In this document: in pieces, positions 10,050 to 21,734 of the stretch
Position numbering within the stretch: the stretch's first letter is position 1
How the letters are laid out: every line of letters starts with the position of its first letter
Assembly: GCF_902806685.2 (NCBI RefSeq)
Contig: NC_048563.1
Coordinates: 5,074,423 to 5,138,422, forward strand
From: Maniola hyperantus
Taxonomy: Eukaryota; Arthropoda; Insecta; Lepidoptera; Nymphalidae
DNA: 64,000 bases
Direction: 5' to 3'
Made by a program: the position numbers and the translations under genes
Notes under the pieces: generated by a model
What the model saw: the letters and a program-made list of their open reading frames with translations, nothing else
The model's database searches: none
What the model was told of the DNA's origin: nothing

Positions 10050-10145
10050 AGCGCTGTTGTCATTATCTTGCAGTGTTGCAAATAAAAATATTTAAAGTAT
10101 CTTGTACCCTTCGAGAGAGTCCGATTCGCACTTGGCCGGTTTCTT

Positions 10146-11159
10146 ACTGTGACGACAGATTATCCTGAGCTAGCGACTTACGTGGTCCAACGATAAATTT
10201 ATGGTTGCGGCATAGTGGTGGAACGCGCCCTTAGGGTTACCTACCCCGTTTTCATCTTAGAAAGGTCGTAGAAATAAAACTGCAATTATTATAACTTTTA
10301 AGCTATTTTTATTTAAATTATTTTACAATTGGTTAATTTATTAATTTATGGAAGTTTTTAAACAGCCACAACTGGTCGTTTTATTTAAGAAAAATTCACG
10401 GCCACAAGTCAAGTACACCCACAGTACACCATTAAAAATAGATCCTTAGTAGTTGGTTATAAGTCCCGCAAATTGTTAATGTGCGTGGCCGCCATTTTAG
10501 TGACGTCAGCACTAGACTTCAGTTTCGAGCTGATGGTATATTTTTACTTCAATATAGTCAAATGACATCATTTCGATGGTAATGAGACATGGTTCCCGCG
10601 CGATATCAATTTGCGGAACTGTAAACAAATATATTATTAAAGCGAATAAAAACTTGTGGTTGGATATTTTTTACTATTGAACGACCGTTTGTGGTCGTCT
10701 AGACACTTAATTTATTTTTCCTGTACCAATCACTTAAAAGTAAAACATATAAAATAAATAGACGTTTACAAAGGACAACTTATATCTACTGGCAATAAGT
10801 TGATATTAAATAAAATATGATGTATGAAGTAGTGTAAATAACTACTAAATATAATTTTATTCATTATTTTATTTATATTGCATGCCTAAAAATGCCAGAT
10901 TGTAAAAACTACCCATAATAAAATAATAATAAAATCTGGTATATACATAGTTTATGCAATAAATATATGTACAATAAATTATTTCTGAGATAAAAATTAG
11001 ATAGACACAAGAAGCATTTAGACCATGTCGTCAACGATGACGATGACGTCATCGTGATCGGATTTCACGGTGGAAAAAATCTGTTTAAAGATTTTTACTT
11101 GGTAGGAGGGCATGTTACCGAAGTAAAACTGTTTTCTGGTGGGGGGCTTCGGCCGCAGC
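10146..11159. other. Intergenic region between copies A and B
   Basis: No gene is visible. It includes a third trace of the copy A 3' flank (actggtcgttttattta near 10371) and the palindrome acgatgacgtcatcgt (about 11037-11052) that contains a TGACGTCA core. The rest is AT-rich unique sequence. Confidence 0.5.
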
Positions 11160-11275
11160 TAGTTACTACCGGCACAGCCGTACCGTCAAACGATTTAGCG
11201 TTCCGGTACGATGCTGTGTAGAAACCAAATTAATAAAAACTGCCATACCCCTTCCAGGCTACCTGGCTTACTATC
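11160..11275 (+). repeat. SINE family B fragment downstream of copy B
   Basis: It contains cgatttagcgttccggtacg and ctgccataccccttccaggc and lies just beyond the stop codon of copy B, so it may form part of that gene's 3' UTR in antisense. Confidence 0.65.
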
Positions 11276-11299
11276 CATCCAGGAGATGGGTTAACGGGT

Positions 11300-14200
11300 C
11301 TAATCTAGAGAGTCGCTGGTCACACTGTATCGTCTCGCCTTGACCCGGGAGCGCTTCCCGCGGACCCTCTTGGGCCAGGGCACGTTGAGGTGCACGTGGG
11401 CCACGTGCAAGTCCCGGCCGGGGATGCTGGTGTACGATTTCCCGCAGAAATCGCATTTGTAATACGGTCTCACCGCTTGATGGGACTGAAAAAAAAATTG
11501 GTTTAAAATTATTTTGTTTTGTGGAGTGCATGAACTGTACTAATTAGTAGCTACTCTAAATTAAAAACCGGCCAAGTGCGAGTCGGACTCGCACACGAAG
11601 GGTTCCGTACTATCGTACAAGATATTTTTTAACATTTTTATGTGCAACACTGCAAGACAATGACAACCGCGCCATCTATATGTGATTTTATACATTAAAA
11701 TTAATTTATCAAATCACATATAGATGGCGCTGTAATTAAAATGAATTTCAATTTTATTTTGTGAGGTAACCACAAATTCACGGTTTTCGGATTTATTCCT
11801 ATACTTGTGCTATAAGACCTACCTATCTACCATTCTTGGTGAACGGAAAGTACGGTTTTCTTGACAGACACGACGGCCAGACAGACAGACAGACAACAAA
11901 GTGATCCTATAAGGGTTTCTTTTTAGCTGATATTAGTATTTGACTGATAAGTGCAAACTCTGGACATCAATTCTGTTGACCACTGAGATGAGCTAAAATT
12001 ACGGGAATCGTACAGACAGCTCCTCCAGTCCAAAAACTCTACAAAAACGACCACTCACCACCATGTGTCGCTGCAGGTTGGCCGCGTTCGAGAACGGCTT
12101 GTGACACACGTCACACGCGAGGTTGTCGCTGTGCCTGTGAATGTGGTTCGTCAAAGTGCTCTTCTGCATGAAGCTCTTATCGCATATATCACACTTGTAA
12201 AGTTTGATGCCGGTGTGCTTCTGCATGTGGTCCCGGAGGTACACAGGCGCCTGTGGACAAGCAGTTTGATTTTGTTGTGGGCTCTTCTCAGACCTGGGCG
12301 CGTTCGGAACACTCGTAGCTTTAGTTTTAAGTTTGCGTAATAATTATCACCACTATATCTTACAAATCCAACATCTGACCATCAAAAAGAGTAATTTATT
12401 ACCTATTTTTATTAAATCATTTGACTTTGACTTTGATTTTAACACGCAACATCGAGTGTTTATCACGCGACATCAAGTTTTCGCGTGCGACGTCACGTGT
12501 CTACTCTGATCGGCCGCGTACTGTAGGTTTTGTTGTTTGATTTTTCAACTCCCGCCGTCGCGTGATGACTCCATTGTAAAAGTGACGCATTTATAATGCG
12601 TAAAAAATGACTTTCACGCGCCATTTCATGTCAAAAGTACGATTTTAGTCCTTTTTTAAAGGTGAACCGTACTTTTGACAGCTGGCCCATAGAGTTAAAA
12701 TGGCGCGTGAGAAGTAAATTTGTACGGAATATACTTGTAAAAATGTTCTCACCGTGAAAGTCTTCCCGCACTTTTCACACATCACGTTGCTCTCCAGCGT
12801 CACTTTCTCTTTCGGGAACTGGGTCCGGACCTTGTCCGGGTGCTCCGCTTTAAAGTGCATACTGTATTGACGGAGGCTCTCTAATTTGGCACCACACTGA
12901 AAACAATTTGTAAATAATAAAAATCAGTCAAGTACGTGCGCCATCTATAATTGATTTATCAAATCACATATAGACTTAGCTATAAGATATCTACAAAATT
13001 TCATGATTCTAGGTCAACGGAAAGTCTATAGGTTTTTTGAAAGACAGACAGACAACAAAGTGATCAATGAAAGCGTGCAAATAAATCTGGTTTGGGAGCC
13101 CCCTTAAATATTTATTTTATTCTGTTTTTTAGTATTTTTTGTTATAGCGGCAACAGAAATACATCATCTGTGAAAATTTCGACTGTCTATCATGGTTCAC
13201 GAGATACAGCCTGGTGACAGACGGGCAGACAGACAGACGGACATCAGAGTCTTAGTAAGAGCAGTGGCGTGCACAGGGTTTGAAGCCAGGGTAGGCACTA
13301 GTTAAGTAGGAGCCTGTTTACTGGCAGGTCATTATGAAAAATATGCATTGAGCTATTCAACTGGGGTAAGCAGTGCATTTATGCCTCTATGACCTGCACG
13401 CCACTGAGTAAGAGGGTCCTGTTTTACCCTTTTGAGTAATATGACTGACCTCTTCGCACTCGATGGATATTTTTTTGTTCATTTTCTTCTGATTGGGACA
13501 GTTGGGTCTGAGTTGGCCGACCGGCGCGTGTTTGGGCGACGCCTGCATGTGCTGTAAGTAGGCTTCCCCCGACGCGAAGCGAATGTTGCACAGCTCGCAC
13601 AACGGACCAGCTAAGTTCTGAAATAGTTATTACATAATCATAATCATAATCATTTATTTATTTTGCTCAGATATGGTAGGTACATGTAAATTATTTACAT
13701 GGGGTCTTAAAAGTTAGGTAATCAGTTACATATCCTGCCAAGCATGGCGTGCAAAATTATTTCTAAATTATCTTCATAAATTATCTTATTTCATTACATT
13801 TTATCTTCATCATGATCAACCCATCGCCGGCTCATTACAGAGCACGGGTCTCCTCTCATAGTGAGAAGGGTTTGGTCATAGTCTACCACGCTGGCCATGT
13901 GCAGATTGGTAGACTTCGCACACCTTTGAGAACATTATGGAGAACTCTAATTATTACAATCTCACAAAAGCTAGTAAAATAAAAAGCTGTGATAGGTTAG
14001 GACGTCCGCCTTCTAATCGGAGGTCGGGGGTTAATTGGAAATCTGTATGAGCTTCCGGAAAATTAATAAGCTGGCGTGTTCCATTGAAATAATTATTTGT
14101 TTTTACATTACATCCTACCTAGTTACATCTGGTTGATCAAAATTAAAAATAGTTATCTTAAATATGTAAATGTAATAAGCTGTTATAGCCTAGTGGTTAG

Positions 14201-17200
14201 GACGTCCGCCTTCTAATCGGAGGTCCGGGGTTCGATCCCGTCCACGCACCTCTAACTTTTCGGAGTTATGTGCGTTTTAAATAATTAAATATCACTTGCT
14301 TTAACGGTGAAGGAAAACATCGTGAGGAAACCTACATGCGTGAGAGTTCTCCATAATGTTCTCAAAGGTGTGTGAAGTCTACCACTGCACTTGGCCAGCG
14401 TGGTAGACTATGGCCAAAACCCTTCTCAATCTGAGAGGAGACCCGTGCTCTGTGATGGATTGATCATGATGATGATGACTGCTACTGCTGTCGCGTTGCT
14501 GTCGCTACTGCAACGTTTTACGAAACCACCCCGCCGTACTCAGTAGTGTGCCGGCGCGGCGGCGATGGGTTAAGGTGACGATATTACTAACCTGCGTATC
14601 AACGAAGCTGTGTTTCTTGCGCATATGCAGATGCAGCCCTCTCTCGCCGATGAAGGAGAAGCCGCACTGCGTGCACACGAAGTCTGAAGGGTGCTTTATA
14701 CGAATATGAGACATCAGGGAGGTGCATTTACTGAAACAATATGTAACTGTAATCAGCCGCCGCAAGCTGAAAGCGTTCGAGATGTGGGTGTACAGGCGAA
14801 TGTTGCGAATCTCATGGAGAGATCGTGTACGCAATACCACCGTGCTGCAAAGAATGGGGAAGTCAGTGAGTTACTCAAATGTGTGCAAAGGAGAAAGCTC
14901 GAATTTCCTACACACAAGCTTTACTCAACCAGTCAGGTATTAACTGTGAGACAGTTATATATTTTGCAAACGATTCTGAAAGTACATAAATCCACAAAAT
15001 TTGAACCTTTAATTGTACGAAGGAGAAGGAAACTTAATGTCATTAATATAGCTGCAGCAAAAACGTCTTTTTCTCGCAATCAGTACACCAGAAAATCTGC
15101 ACATCTCTACAATAAAATCAACAAAATTCTCAATTTCCACACTAGTAAACAGTTTGATATTAAAAAAAACATTGTCCAAGTGGTTACAAGAAAAAACGTA
15201 CGACGAAACAGAATTACTTGTAGGAATATAAATAGGTAGGTTAAATTTGAAATTTGTTATTTGTTATTAAAAATATACACCTGTACACACTCACACACAC
15301 TCACTCACACTCACATACAATACACACTGATACACATATGTACACACACACACTCATACACACACACACACTCATACACACACACACACACACACACACA
15401 TATTTTTAAGTTTCATATTCATATCATATCACTAAATTTAGTTTTGTATAAGTGTTTATTCGTTAATGATGGAGGAGAGAGAGCGGGGACCCTGAGATAC
15501 AGGTTTTGCAAACTTACTTCAGGGTCCCTGGCACAATTTTAAAAAGACCTTTTAAAACAAATAAATCATTTCATTTCAATCATTTCATTTCAAATCATTT
15601 CATTTCATTTCATTTCGAATATCTGGGCCATGTTATGCGCAACCCAAAATACGATCTACTGCAGATTATAATACAGGGCAAGATAAAAGGCAGACGTAGA
15701 GCTGGCCGTAGACGAATATCCTGGCTCAAGAACCTTCGCCAGTGGTTTAACATGAGTACAAGATCACTGTTTAGGGCAGCAGTAAACAAGATCCAGTTAG
15801 CCTTAATGATTGCCAACCTCCGGTAGGAGATAGCACTTGAAGAAGAAGAATCAGCCGCCGAGTTTCTTGCTGGTTCTTCTCGGTAGGAAGGGCATTCCGA
15901 ACCAGTGGTAAATTAAACTAGTTGACGATTCAAAAGCACTTGTAAAAGTTTACTTGAATTAAAATATATTCTATCATATTCTAATCGCGATTAGAACCTC
16001 GTCGGTTTGGAGGCTTCGGCCGTGACTAGTTACCACCCTACCGGCAAAAGCCGTGCCGTCAAGCGATTTAGCGTTCCGGTACGATGCCGTGTAGAAACCA
16101 AAGGGGTATGGGTTTACTAAAAACTGCCATACCCATTTCAGGTTAGCCCGCTTTCATCTCAGACAGCATCGTCACTTACTACCAGGTGAGATTGCAGTCA
16201 AGGGCAAACTTGTATCAGAATAAAAAAAATGAACCTATGGAGGGATCACAACCCTCAGCAATGAGGATACTCACGTGAACTTCTCTTCGCAATGTGTACA
16301 CTTGTATATCTTCCCATCGTGCCATCGCTCGTGATGTACCACCGCAGTTCTATGGTTGGAGACAAACTGACATTTGGTACATTTATATATAACGCGATGG
16401 TTGTACATATGCTTTTTGAGCGTGAATTTACTTTTGAATCGAAGCCGACACACGTCGCACTCGAATAGGCCGAATTTCTGCAAGAGATTCAAATTATTAG
16501 ACTTTCGTATTCAATCTATAGCCTCAATAGCTCAACCGGTATAGGAGTGGACTGAAATCCGAAAGGTCGACGGTTCAAACCCCGCCCGTTGAACTATTGT
16601 CGTACCTACTCCTAGCACAAGCCTGACGCTTAGTTGGAGAGGAAAGGGGAATATTAGTCATTTAACATGGCTAATATTCTTTAAAAAAAAAATCTTATAC
16701 ATATAAATTTATTTATTTACTACTAGCGACCCGCCCCGGCTTCGCATGGGTGCAATGTAGATACTAATGTGGTGTCATTGCCTCGGAAACTCTCAAATGA
16801 GAGGATTTTTTCCCACCTAATTCACATTATTTCAATTTCTCTAGGGATCTCTAATTTTTTGAGAATTAAACTATAGCTATAAAACTTCCTCTTGAATCAC
16901 TCTATCTATTGGTGAAAACCGCATTAAAATCCGTTGCGTAGTTTAAAAGATCTACGCGTTCATACATACAGACAGCGGGAAGCGACTTTATTTTATATTA
17001 TGTAAAGATTACTCACATCCGTATGTCGTTCCATATGTGCGTTGTAGGCCTCTAAATGGTAGTACCCTTTATAGCAAATATTACATTTGTGCGACGAATG
17101 CTTGTAGTTGTCCGACTCTTGCCTTTTGAGAATCTCAGCGATTTGCTGTTCTTGGGTTAACTCTATTTCTTCAATCAGTTTTAAATCTAATTTCGTTTTT

Positions 17201-19954
17201 GGGATTCTTTTGGTTCCGGGAGGAAGTTTTCTCTTTCTTATACGCTTTTTAACTATATTAATTGAGCCGTCTTTTAATTTACTTTCACTAGTAGGTACCT
17301 TTCGAATTGGTTTCTTTTTTAGAATTCGAGGTTCTGATTTGATTGGCTTCTTCCTACCTTTGACAGCATTTGTTTTAGTTTTACTATTTGTTATTTGCTT
17401 CTTATTGATTAGTTTCTCTTTCTTAATTGTTTGATCTGTAGTCTTTCCCATATCATAGTTTAAATAATCGGTATCATCACACACATCCATATCAATGTCA
17501 TGGTCTTTAGATTCAGTATCATTTTGCAAATCTTTTGTAGTACTCTGATTTTTTTTATTATCGGTATCGTCTTTTGAAATAACGATCACGCCATCGTAAG
17601 TGTCATTATTAAATATTTCAACTTCACATTTTACATTCAAAATCGGTTCGACATCTTCTGAAACGATTCTTTCTTTTTTGACATCTTTCTTTTGTGCGTT
17701 ATAATGTATTTTTATATCTGTCAGGTGTAGGTCGCAGTGGTCTGGTTTATATATTTTCATGCCTATGTTGGATGATAATTTATTTTCTTTTCGATCTATA
17801 GTCCTTATGTTTTGTATTGTTAACTGAAAAATTAATAATTTTAACTAGTCCAACTTGTGACTTGTTAGAAAAAAACTGGCCAAGTGCGAGTCGGACACGC
17901 ACACGAAGGGTTCCGTACTTTTGTACAAGATATTTTAACATTTTTATGTGCACCACTGCAAGATAATGACAACAGCGCCATCTAGATGGCGCTGTAATTT
18001 TTTTTGTGATATAACCACAAATTCACGGTTTTCGGATTTATACCTTTACTTGTGCTATTTAAGACCTATCTACCTGCAAAATTTCATGATTCTAGATCAA
18101 CAGGAAGTACTCTATAGGTATTTTGACAGACACGGCATACAGAAGGACACACACGCAGACAGATAACAAAGTGATCCTATAAGGGTTCCTTATTTCCTCT
18201 TGAGGTACAGAACCTTAAAAATTAATTAATAACTCAGTAATAATATTAAGTTCTCTTACTGTTTCATGCTTCATAACCAATTCCTGCAGCAAACGATACG
18301 CCCTCAGACTCCTGTCTCGGAAGTTGCTGCAGCTGCGCAGTCGGTGTGCACATTCTGTGCAGAACTGCGGCACGAAGTGCACCTCGCCTTGCAGCTGCAA
18401 CTGATAAAATATATTCATCATTATTTATACAACAATGGCGCCGATTCTGATGCCTATCTATATATATAAAAGGAAAAGGTGACAGACTGATCTATCAACG
18501 CACAGCTCCAACTATTGGACGGATCGGGCTGAAATTTGGCATGTAGATAGCTGTTATGACATAGGCATCCGCTAAAAAAGGATTTTTGAAAATTCAACCC
18601 CTAAGGGGGTGAAGGGGGGGGGGGGGAATTTTTCTTTTTAATTTTGCTAAATAAGGACAGAACATGAATTTTACATAGGCTCGCAACTGGCAGCTAAAGT
18701 CACAAGGTTTGACAGCTCTAAATTAAATTTAAAACTGGGGTCGATTCTCTTGTACACAAACTCTAAACTAAACTAATTTAACAGGTCTAAATCTAGTGCT
18801 ATCCTTTTCCGGAAGCAACATTATGACAGGGATAATAGATTTAGACGTGTCATTTTAGTTTAGTTTAGAGATTGTGTACAAGAGAATCGCCCCCACTGTC
18901 ACACTGTATCTGCCCTTCCTAAGACCTACCTTTATACGAAATTTCATGATTCTAGGTCAACAGGAAGTATAGGTTATACTTCCCGGGCCTATAGGTTTTC
19001 TTGACACAGATGAACGGACAGACAGACAGACAACAAAGTGATCCTATAAAGGTTCCGTTTTTCCTTTTGAGGTACAGAACCCTAAAAAATAAACAAGTAG
19101 TTATAACTTACTGAAATACCGGTCAGTTTTTGAAATTCCACATCCAAGTTATATTTGTGGACTGGATACAGTTTACAGTCTTCAGTAGTGTCTAGACATA
19201 TCATGCAGAACTGAAAAGAAAAAATTGAATTTTAGAAAAGAACTAGCTTATGCTCGCGACTTACGTCCGCGTGGACTACACAATATTCAAAACCCTATTT
19301 CACCCCCTTAAGGGTTGAATTTTCAAAAATCCTTTCTTAGCGGATGCCTACCTCATAATAGCTATCTGCATGCAAAATTTCAGCCCGAACTGTCCAGCAG
19401 TTTGAGCTGTGCGTTGATAGATCAGTCAGTCAGTCAGTCAGTCACCTTTTCCTTTTATATATTTACATAAAAATATTTTTTATCCAATTAAACTTCTACA
19501 AGTATTTTTGAATCTTCAATTGCCAATGCCAAAAAATTCTACCAATGGTTCGGAATGCCATTCGTACCGAGAAGAAGCAGCAATAAACTCGGCGGTTGCT
19601 CTTTTCAAAGATTTCGTATACAATATTATGCAGTGCAGTTAAAATGTAAAGATGGAAATAAAAAGCTTAATTATTACTGCATATTAAAGTGCATAAAAAT
19701 ATCTGCCATTCTTTTTTTTATGTACCCAGTGACACTCGCACCATCAAAATGAATATATTTTGAATTTATCAGAATCGTTTGAGCAGTTGAATAGTTACGA
19801 GCTGACATACATACATACAAATCAAACACAACCCTCCTTTTGGCCTTCACATCTAAGCAAAATATCTTACCTGTGCTGGTAAAGGTATGGCACTGCTTAC
19901 TAAATCACTGTCTATATCAAAATCCATATTGTTATCATAGATAGCTGCATCCAT
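11300..19954 (-). CDS. ZAD-C2H2 zinc-finger protein, copy B (complete, 10 exons, 720 aa)
   Basis: Coding exons in transcript order: 19954-19871, 19210-19112, 18400-18260, 17823-17017, 16477-16275, 14730-14592, 13617-13450, 12896-12753, 12250-12059 and 11485-11300. They sum to 2,163 bp, every junction is GT-AG and in phase, and there is no internal stop. The start exon reads MDAAIYDNNMDF. Exons 2-3 form a ZAD (FCMICLD ... FCTECAHRL), a zinc-binding dimerisation domain of arthropod regulators. Exon 4 is an acidic then Lys/Arg-rich linker with IKKE-type sites and nuclear-localisation-like runs, ending in finger 1. Eleven C2H2 fingers follow; those across exons 5/6, 7/8, 8/9 and 9/10 are split by introns. 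The finger in exon 7 has unusually wide His spacing (H-x6-H). The tail VPWPKRVRG is shared by paralogs. A nuclear DNA-binding regulator is expected; its target is unknown. It is divergent from copy C across element 1. Confidence 0.9.
11565..11925 (-). repeat. Family A element with palindrome, intron 9 side of copy B
   Basis: It begins aaaccggccaagtgcgagtc, contains gcgccatctatatgtgattt paired with a reverse copy ending at 11733, then aattcacggttttcggattt, and a GACA run. It lies between exons 10 and 9. Confidence 0.75.
12305..12445 (+). repeat. 3' end of a LINE with TTTGAC tail
   Basis: It matches 35680-35794 (ttttaagtttgcgtaataa, aagagtaatttattacctat) and ends in a tttgactttgact tail. Only the 3' end of the element is here, in intron 8 of copy B. 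Confidence 0.7.
12443..12568. promoter_or_regulatory. Degenerate cluster of the CACGCGACGTCGCGTG palindrome in copy B intron 8
   Basis: Variants occur at about 12443-12458 (CACGCAACATCGAGTG), 12464-12479 (CACGCGACATCAAGTT), 12484-12499 (CGTGCGACGTCACGTG) and a half site at 12556-12564. The corresponding intron of copies C and D has cleaner versions. A protein-binding role is inference. Confidence 0.5.
12607..12720. repeat. Hairpin-type miniature element (cacgcgccattt family)
   Basis: The arms tttcacgcgccatttcatgt and its partner aaatggcgcgtgaga enclose a second pair, tgtcaaaagtacg and cgtacttttgaca. Related sequence lies at 37268-37364 and 47200-47275. Confidence 0.65.
13262..13406. mobile_element. 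hAT-type miniature inverted-repeat element, 145 bp
   Basis: Terminal inverted repeats CAGTGGCGTGCA / TGCACGCCACTG are flanked by a perfect 8-bp direct repeat agtaagag (13254-13261 and 13407-13414). An 8-bp duplication and CAG-beginning ends fit hAT elements. It sits inside another microsatellite-bearing repeat, downstream of exon 7 in copy B intron 7. Confidence 0.85.
13628..13800 (-). repeat. LINE 3' end with ATTATG-type tail
   Basis: It contains accccatgtaaataatttac, ggcaggatatgtaactgatt and gcacgccatgcttggcagg on the reverse strand and matches 53390-53595 in the new intron of copy D. Its tail is a run of ATAATC. Confidence 0.7.
13806..13935 (-). repeat. tRNA-headed SINE body fragment (Arg-like family)
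   Basis: It reads in reverse the body tagactatg(g)ccaaaccc, cactatgagaggagaccc and gagccggcgatgggttga that follows the tRNA-like head at 14185 and 47664. Confidence 0.7.
14180..14480 (+). repeat. tRNA-Arg-like SINE, near-complete
   Basis: The head tagcctagtggttaggacgt, anticodon loop cttctaa (TCT-like) and B box ggttcgatccc are followed by the body tcacttgctttaacggtga and aaacatcgtgaggaaacct. A partial second copy lies just before at 13985-14095. It is a SINE, since several copies with the same body exist. Confidence 0.75.
14908..15612 (+). mobile_element. 5'-truncated LINE nested in the outer LINE
   Basis: It codes STSQVLTVRQLYILQTILKV and KSAHLYNKINKILN, typical of the end of non-LTR polyproteins, up to the stop near 15237. 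A 3' region with a CA-rich run follows and a CATTT tail at about 15568-15612. A short tcgaat is shared at both borders and may be the target duplication. Confidence 0.75.
15278..15405. repeat. CA/CACT microsatellite
   Basis: Imperfect runs of cacacacactca-type sequence in the 3' part of the nested LINE. Confidence 0.9.
15990..16230 (+). repeat. SINE family B copy in copy B intron 5
   Basis: It contains aaaagccgtgccgtcaagcg, gtttactaaaaactgccata and gattgcagtcaagggcaaac and ends gtatcagaataaaaaaa. Confidence 0.75.
16518..16692 (+). repeat. tRNA-Phe-like SINE
   Basis: The head agcctcaatagctcaaccgg, B box ggttcaaacccc and tail ggggaatattagtcatttaa end in a poly-A run. It lies in intron 4 of copy B. 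Confidence 0.75.
17871..18222 (-). repeat. Family A element with collapsed palindrome
   Basis: It begins ctggccaagtgcgagtcgga and ends tataagggttccttatttcc. At 17972-17995 the large palindrome of other copies is reduced to a perfect 24-bp one whose centre is gcgccatctagatggcgc. It lies in intron 3 of copy B. Confidence 0.8.
18470..18610 (-). repeat. Family D element fragment (tcagtcagtcacc type)
   Basis: On the minus strand it reads aaaatccttttttagcggat and ctgtgcgttgatagatcag(t), then tcaccttttccttttatata. Family D is the most frequent repeat in introns of this cluster. Confidence 0.75.
18737..18896. mobile_element. Foldback miniature element, copy 1
   Basis: Long inverted arms begin tcgattctcttgtacacaaa and end ttgtgtacaagagaatcg. 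The inner parts include taaactaaactaattta and tctaaatctagtgctatcc with their reverse copies. A second copy lies at 47484-47638. It is non-coding, in intron 2 of copy B. Confidence 0.8.
18900..19085 (-). repeat. Family A fragment
   Basis: It contains aatttcatgattctaggtca, a GACA run and tccttttgaggtacagaacc. It ends close to exon 2 of copy B. Confidence 0.7.
19250..19465 (+). repeat. Family D element
   Basis: It runs from gcttatgctcgcgacttacg through atcctttcttagcggatgcc to gtcagtcaccttttcctttt and tatatatt. It lies in intron 1 of copy B. Confidence 0.8.
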
Positions 19955-20082
19955 CTGCTAATAGGGGCTCTATTGTACTTAGTGTACTATAGGTCTATGC
20001 CAATCAAGACGGCTTGGAAACCTGTAATATAATTTAAAAAAATATATCATTCATAAGAAAATATATTTATATATCATTTTTT

Positions 20083-20475
20083 AGGGTTCCGTACCTCAAA
20101 AGGAATCAAAAGGAAAAACGGAACCCTTATAGGATCACTTTGTTGTCTATCTGTCTGTCTGTTTGTCAAGAAACCTATAGGGTACTTCCTGTTGACCTAG
20201 AATTATGAAATTTGGCAGGTAGGAAGGTCTTATAGCACATGTAAAGGAATAAATCCGAAAACCGTGCATTTGTCATTATATCACACAAAAAAAAAATTAA
20301 AATATGTTAATGAACAAATAACTAGTATTTTTAATTTTCAAAGTAAAATAACAATACCTGTATATTCTAAAACAAAATTTTTATGTATAATAGTTTTGAT
20401 TGTGCAAAATGCAAATAAAAACCTGAGTATGGAACCCTCGGGCCGCGAGTCTGACTCGCACTGGGCCAGTTCTTT
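20083..20475 (+). repeat. Family A element upstream of copy B
   Basis: It begins agggttccgtacctcaaaag, has a short GTCT run, and ends gtctgactcgcactgggcca. It lies about 130 bp upstream of the copy B start codon in transcript direction. Confidence 0.8.
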
Positions 20476-21734
20476 TTATTTTTTATTTATAGACTAGCTG
20501 CAATCAGACCTGCATGCAGCCTATGATAGAGCGCGCTTGCCTAGAAGATGCCTTTTCACCCTTGACTTGAAGGTACCCATATTATAATTATTGTATTATA
20601 ATGTAGTATATATCAGGGTTTGTGTACTTAGTTGGTTGTAGAACAGATTTTACAAAATAGTTAATAGCAGTTCACTTCACCTAATATTTGAGTATTTACC
20701 TAAATATTATTTATTTATAAAAAGTAACGTTTATGTCCTCATTTCTAATTCACTTCTGAGTTCTAGTTTTTGTGACCTATCGACCTATTTTATTGTTGTA
20801 GGATCCCTGATCACCAACTTCACAACTAAGATAACATTTATATAAAGTGCAATGGCTATACTGAAATTTTACACATATTTCTTAGACTAAACTAATTTCA
20901 TTTTTTAATACACACAAATCGTAAACAAAATAATAGGTATTTTTAAAAAATAATTTGAAAGAAAATTATTCATCCAAGGAAAAATCACATCTCATTTTAT
21001 GATCACAGACTACAGTGTATATTGTTTATGATTTTACCAAAGACTAAGAGTAAAATCATAGAAAACTAAACAAGTACCACCGACAAGTAATATACCTATA
21101 CTCGTATGCTGAGCATGGGTGAGCTTACTATGCTCCACAGAGTACTTTTAACATATGGAAATAGAGTACTAGGTATCTCGCGAGCTAATAGTGGCAACAG
21201 CTTAGTAGCGCCATCTGTATCTGACGAACGGAACTAATATTCATAATATGTACATACCTACCTACATATGTAGACTGCTTTATAGGTTCATACCTATACA
21301 TATAATACATACATATAGGACTGCTATGGAAGGTAGGATTGTGTTCAGATTAATTATTTATTAATATTTGACTCCCTTACAATTTAACATATCATGTAAA
21401 TTTAAAAAAAATCTATAATAATTAATCTGAACACATATTTTTAAATAATAGAAATTTTTGGATTCTAATCTTCATTTTTACCAAAATTAATCCTAATCAC
21501 TCTTCCTTATCCTAAAACAGTTTATAAAGTTGCCTGAGGACTGGGGTCTGGTGCCGAGTAGTTTAGTTTCAAGATATCAATATTATGAATCCAGGTCATA
21601 AAAAGATCCAAATCTTTTGCACGATTTGGAAATTCATGCAGGACATTTTCTAAGCCTGAAAAGTAAAAATATGAGTATCTTAGTATGGTCACAAGTTCAT
21701 AACATGTTCACTAAATCTGACTCAATTAATCTAA
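20476..21734. other. Intergenic, mostly unrecognised; contains a 19-bp inverted repeat
   Basis: No gene is visible. A perfect inverted repeat, tgtgttcagattaattatt at 21340-21358 and its reverse complement at 21417-21435, encloses 58 bp and may be a miniature element. The segment 20476-20590 looks like the end of a LINE or old repeat. Confidence 0.5.

Larger units (their letters stand above)
9340..10145 (+). repeat. Family A element carrying a long palindrome, split by a LINE fragment
   Basis: Outer parts are 9340-9421 (taaatccgaaaaccgtga, gtggttacatcac) and 9951-10145 (ending gattcgcacttggccggttt). The reverse-strand copy at 11565-11925 shows the uninterrupted order, which supports insertion of the 9422-9950 segment. 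Confidence 0.75.
14752..15838 (+). mobile_element. LINE fragment (RTE-like C-terminal region) split by a second LINE
   Basis: Outer parts are 14752-14907, coding FEMWVYRRMLRISWRDRV and, after a frameshift, ELLKCVQRRKLE, and 15613-15838, coding YLGHVMRNPKYDLLQ and RRRISWLKNLRQWF. Together they read as one LINE reverse-transcriptase tail interrupted exactly at codon LE|Y. It lies in intron 5 of copy B on the opposite strand. Confidence 0.8.

Noticed and set aside
14185..14260. Genuine tRNA-Arg gene
   Set aside because: Head plus a conserved long body is repeated at several places, as expected for a SINE.
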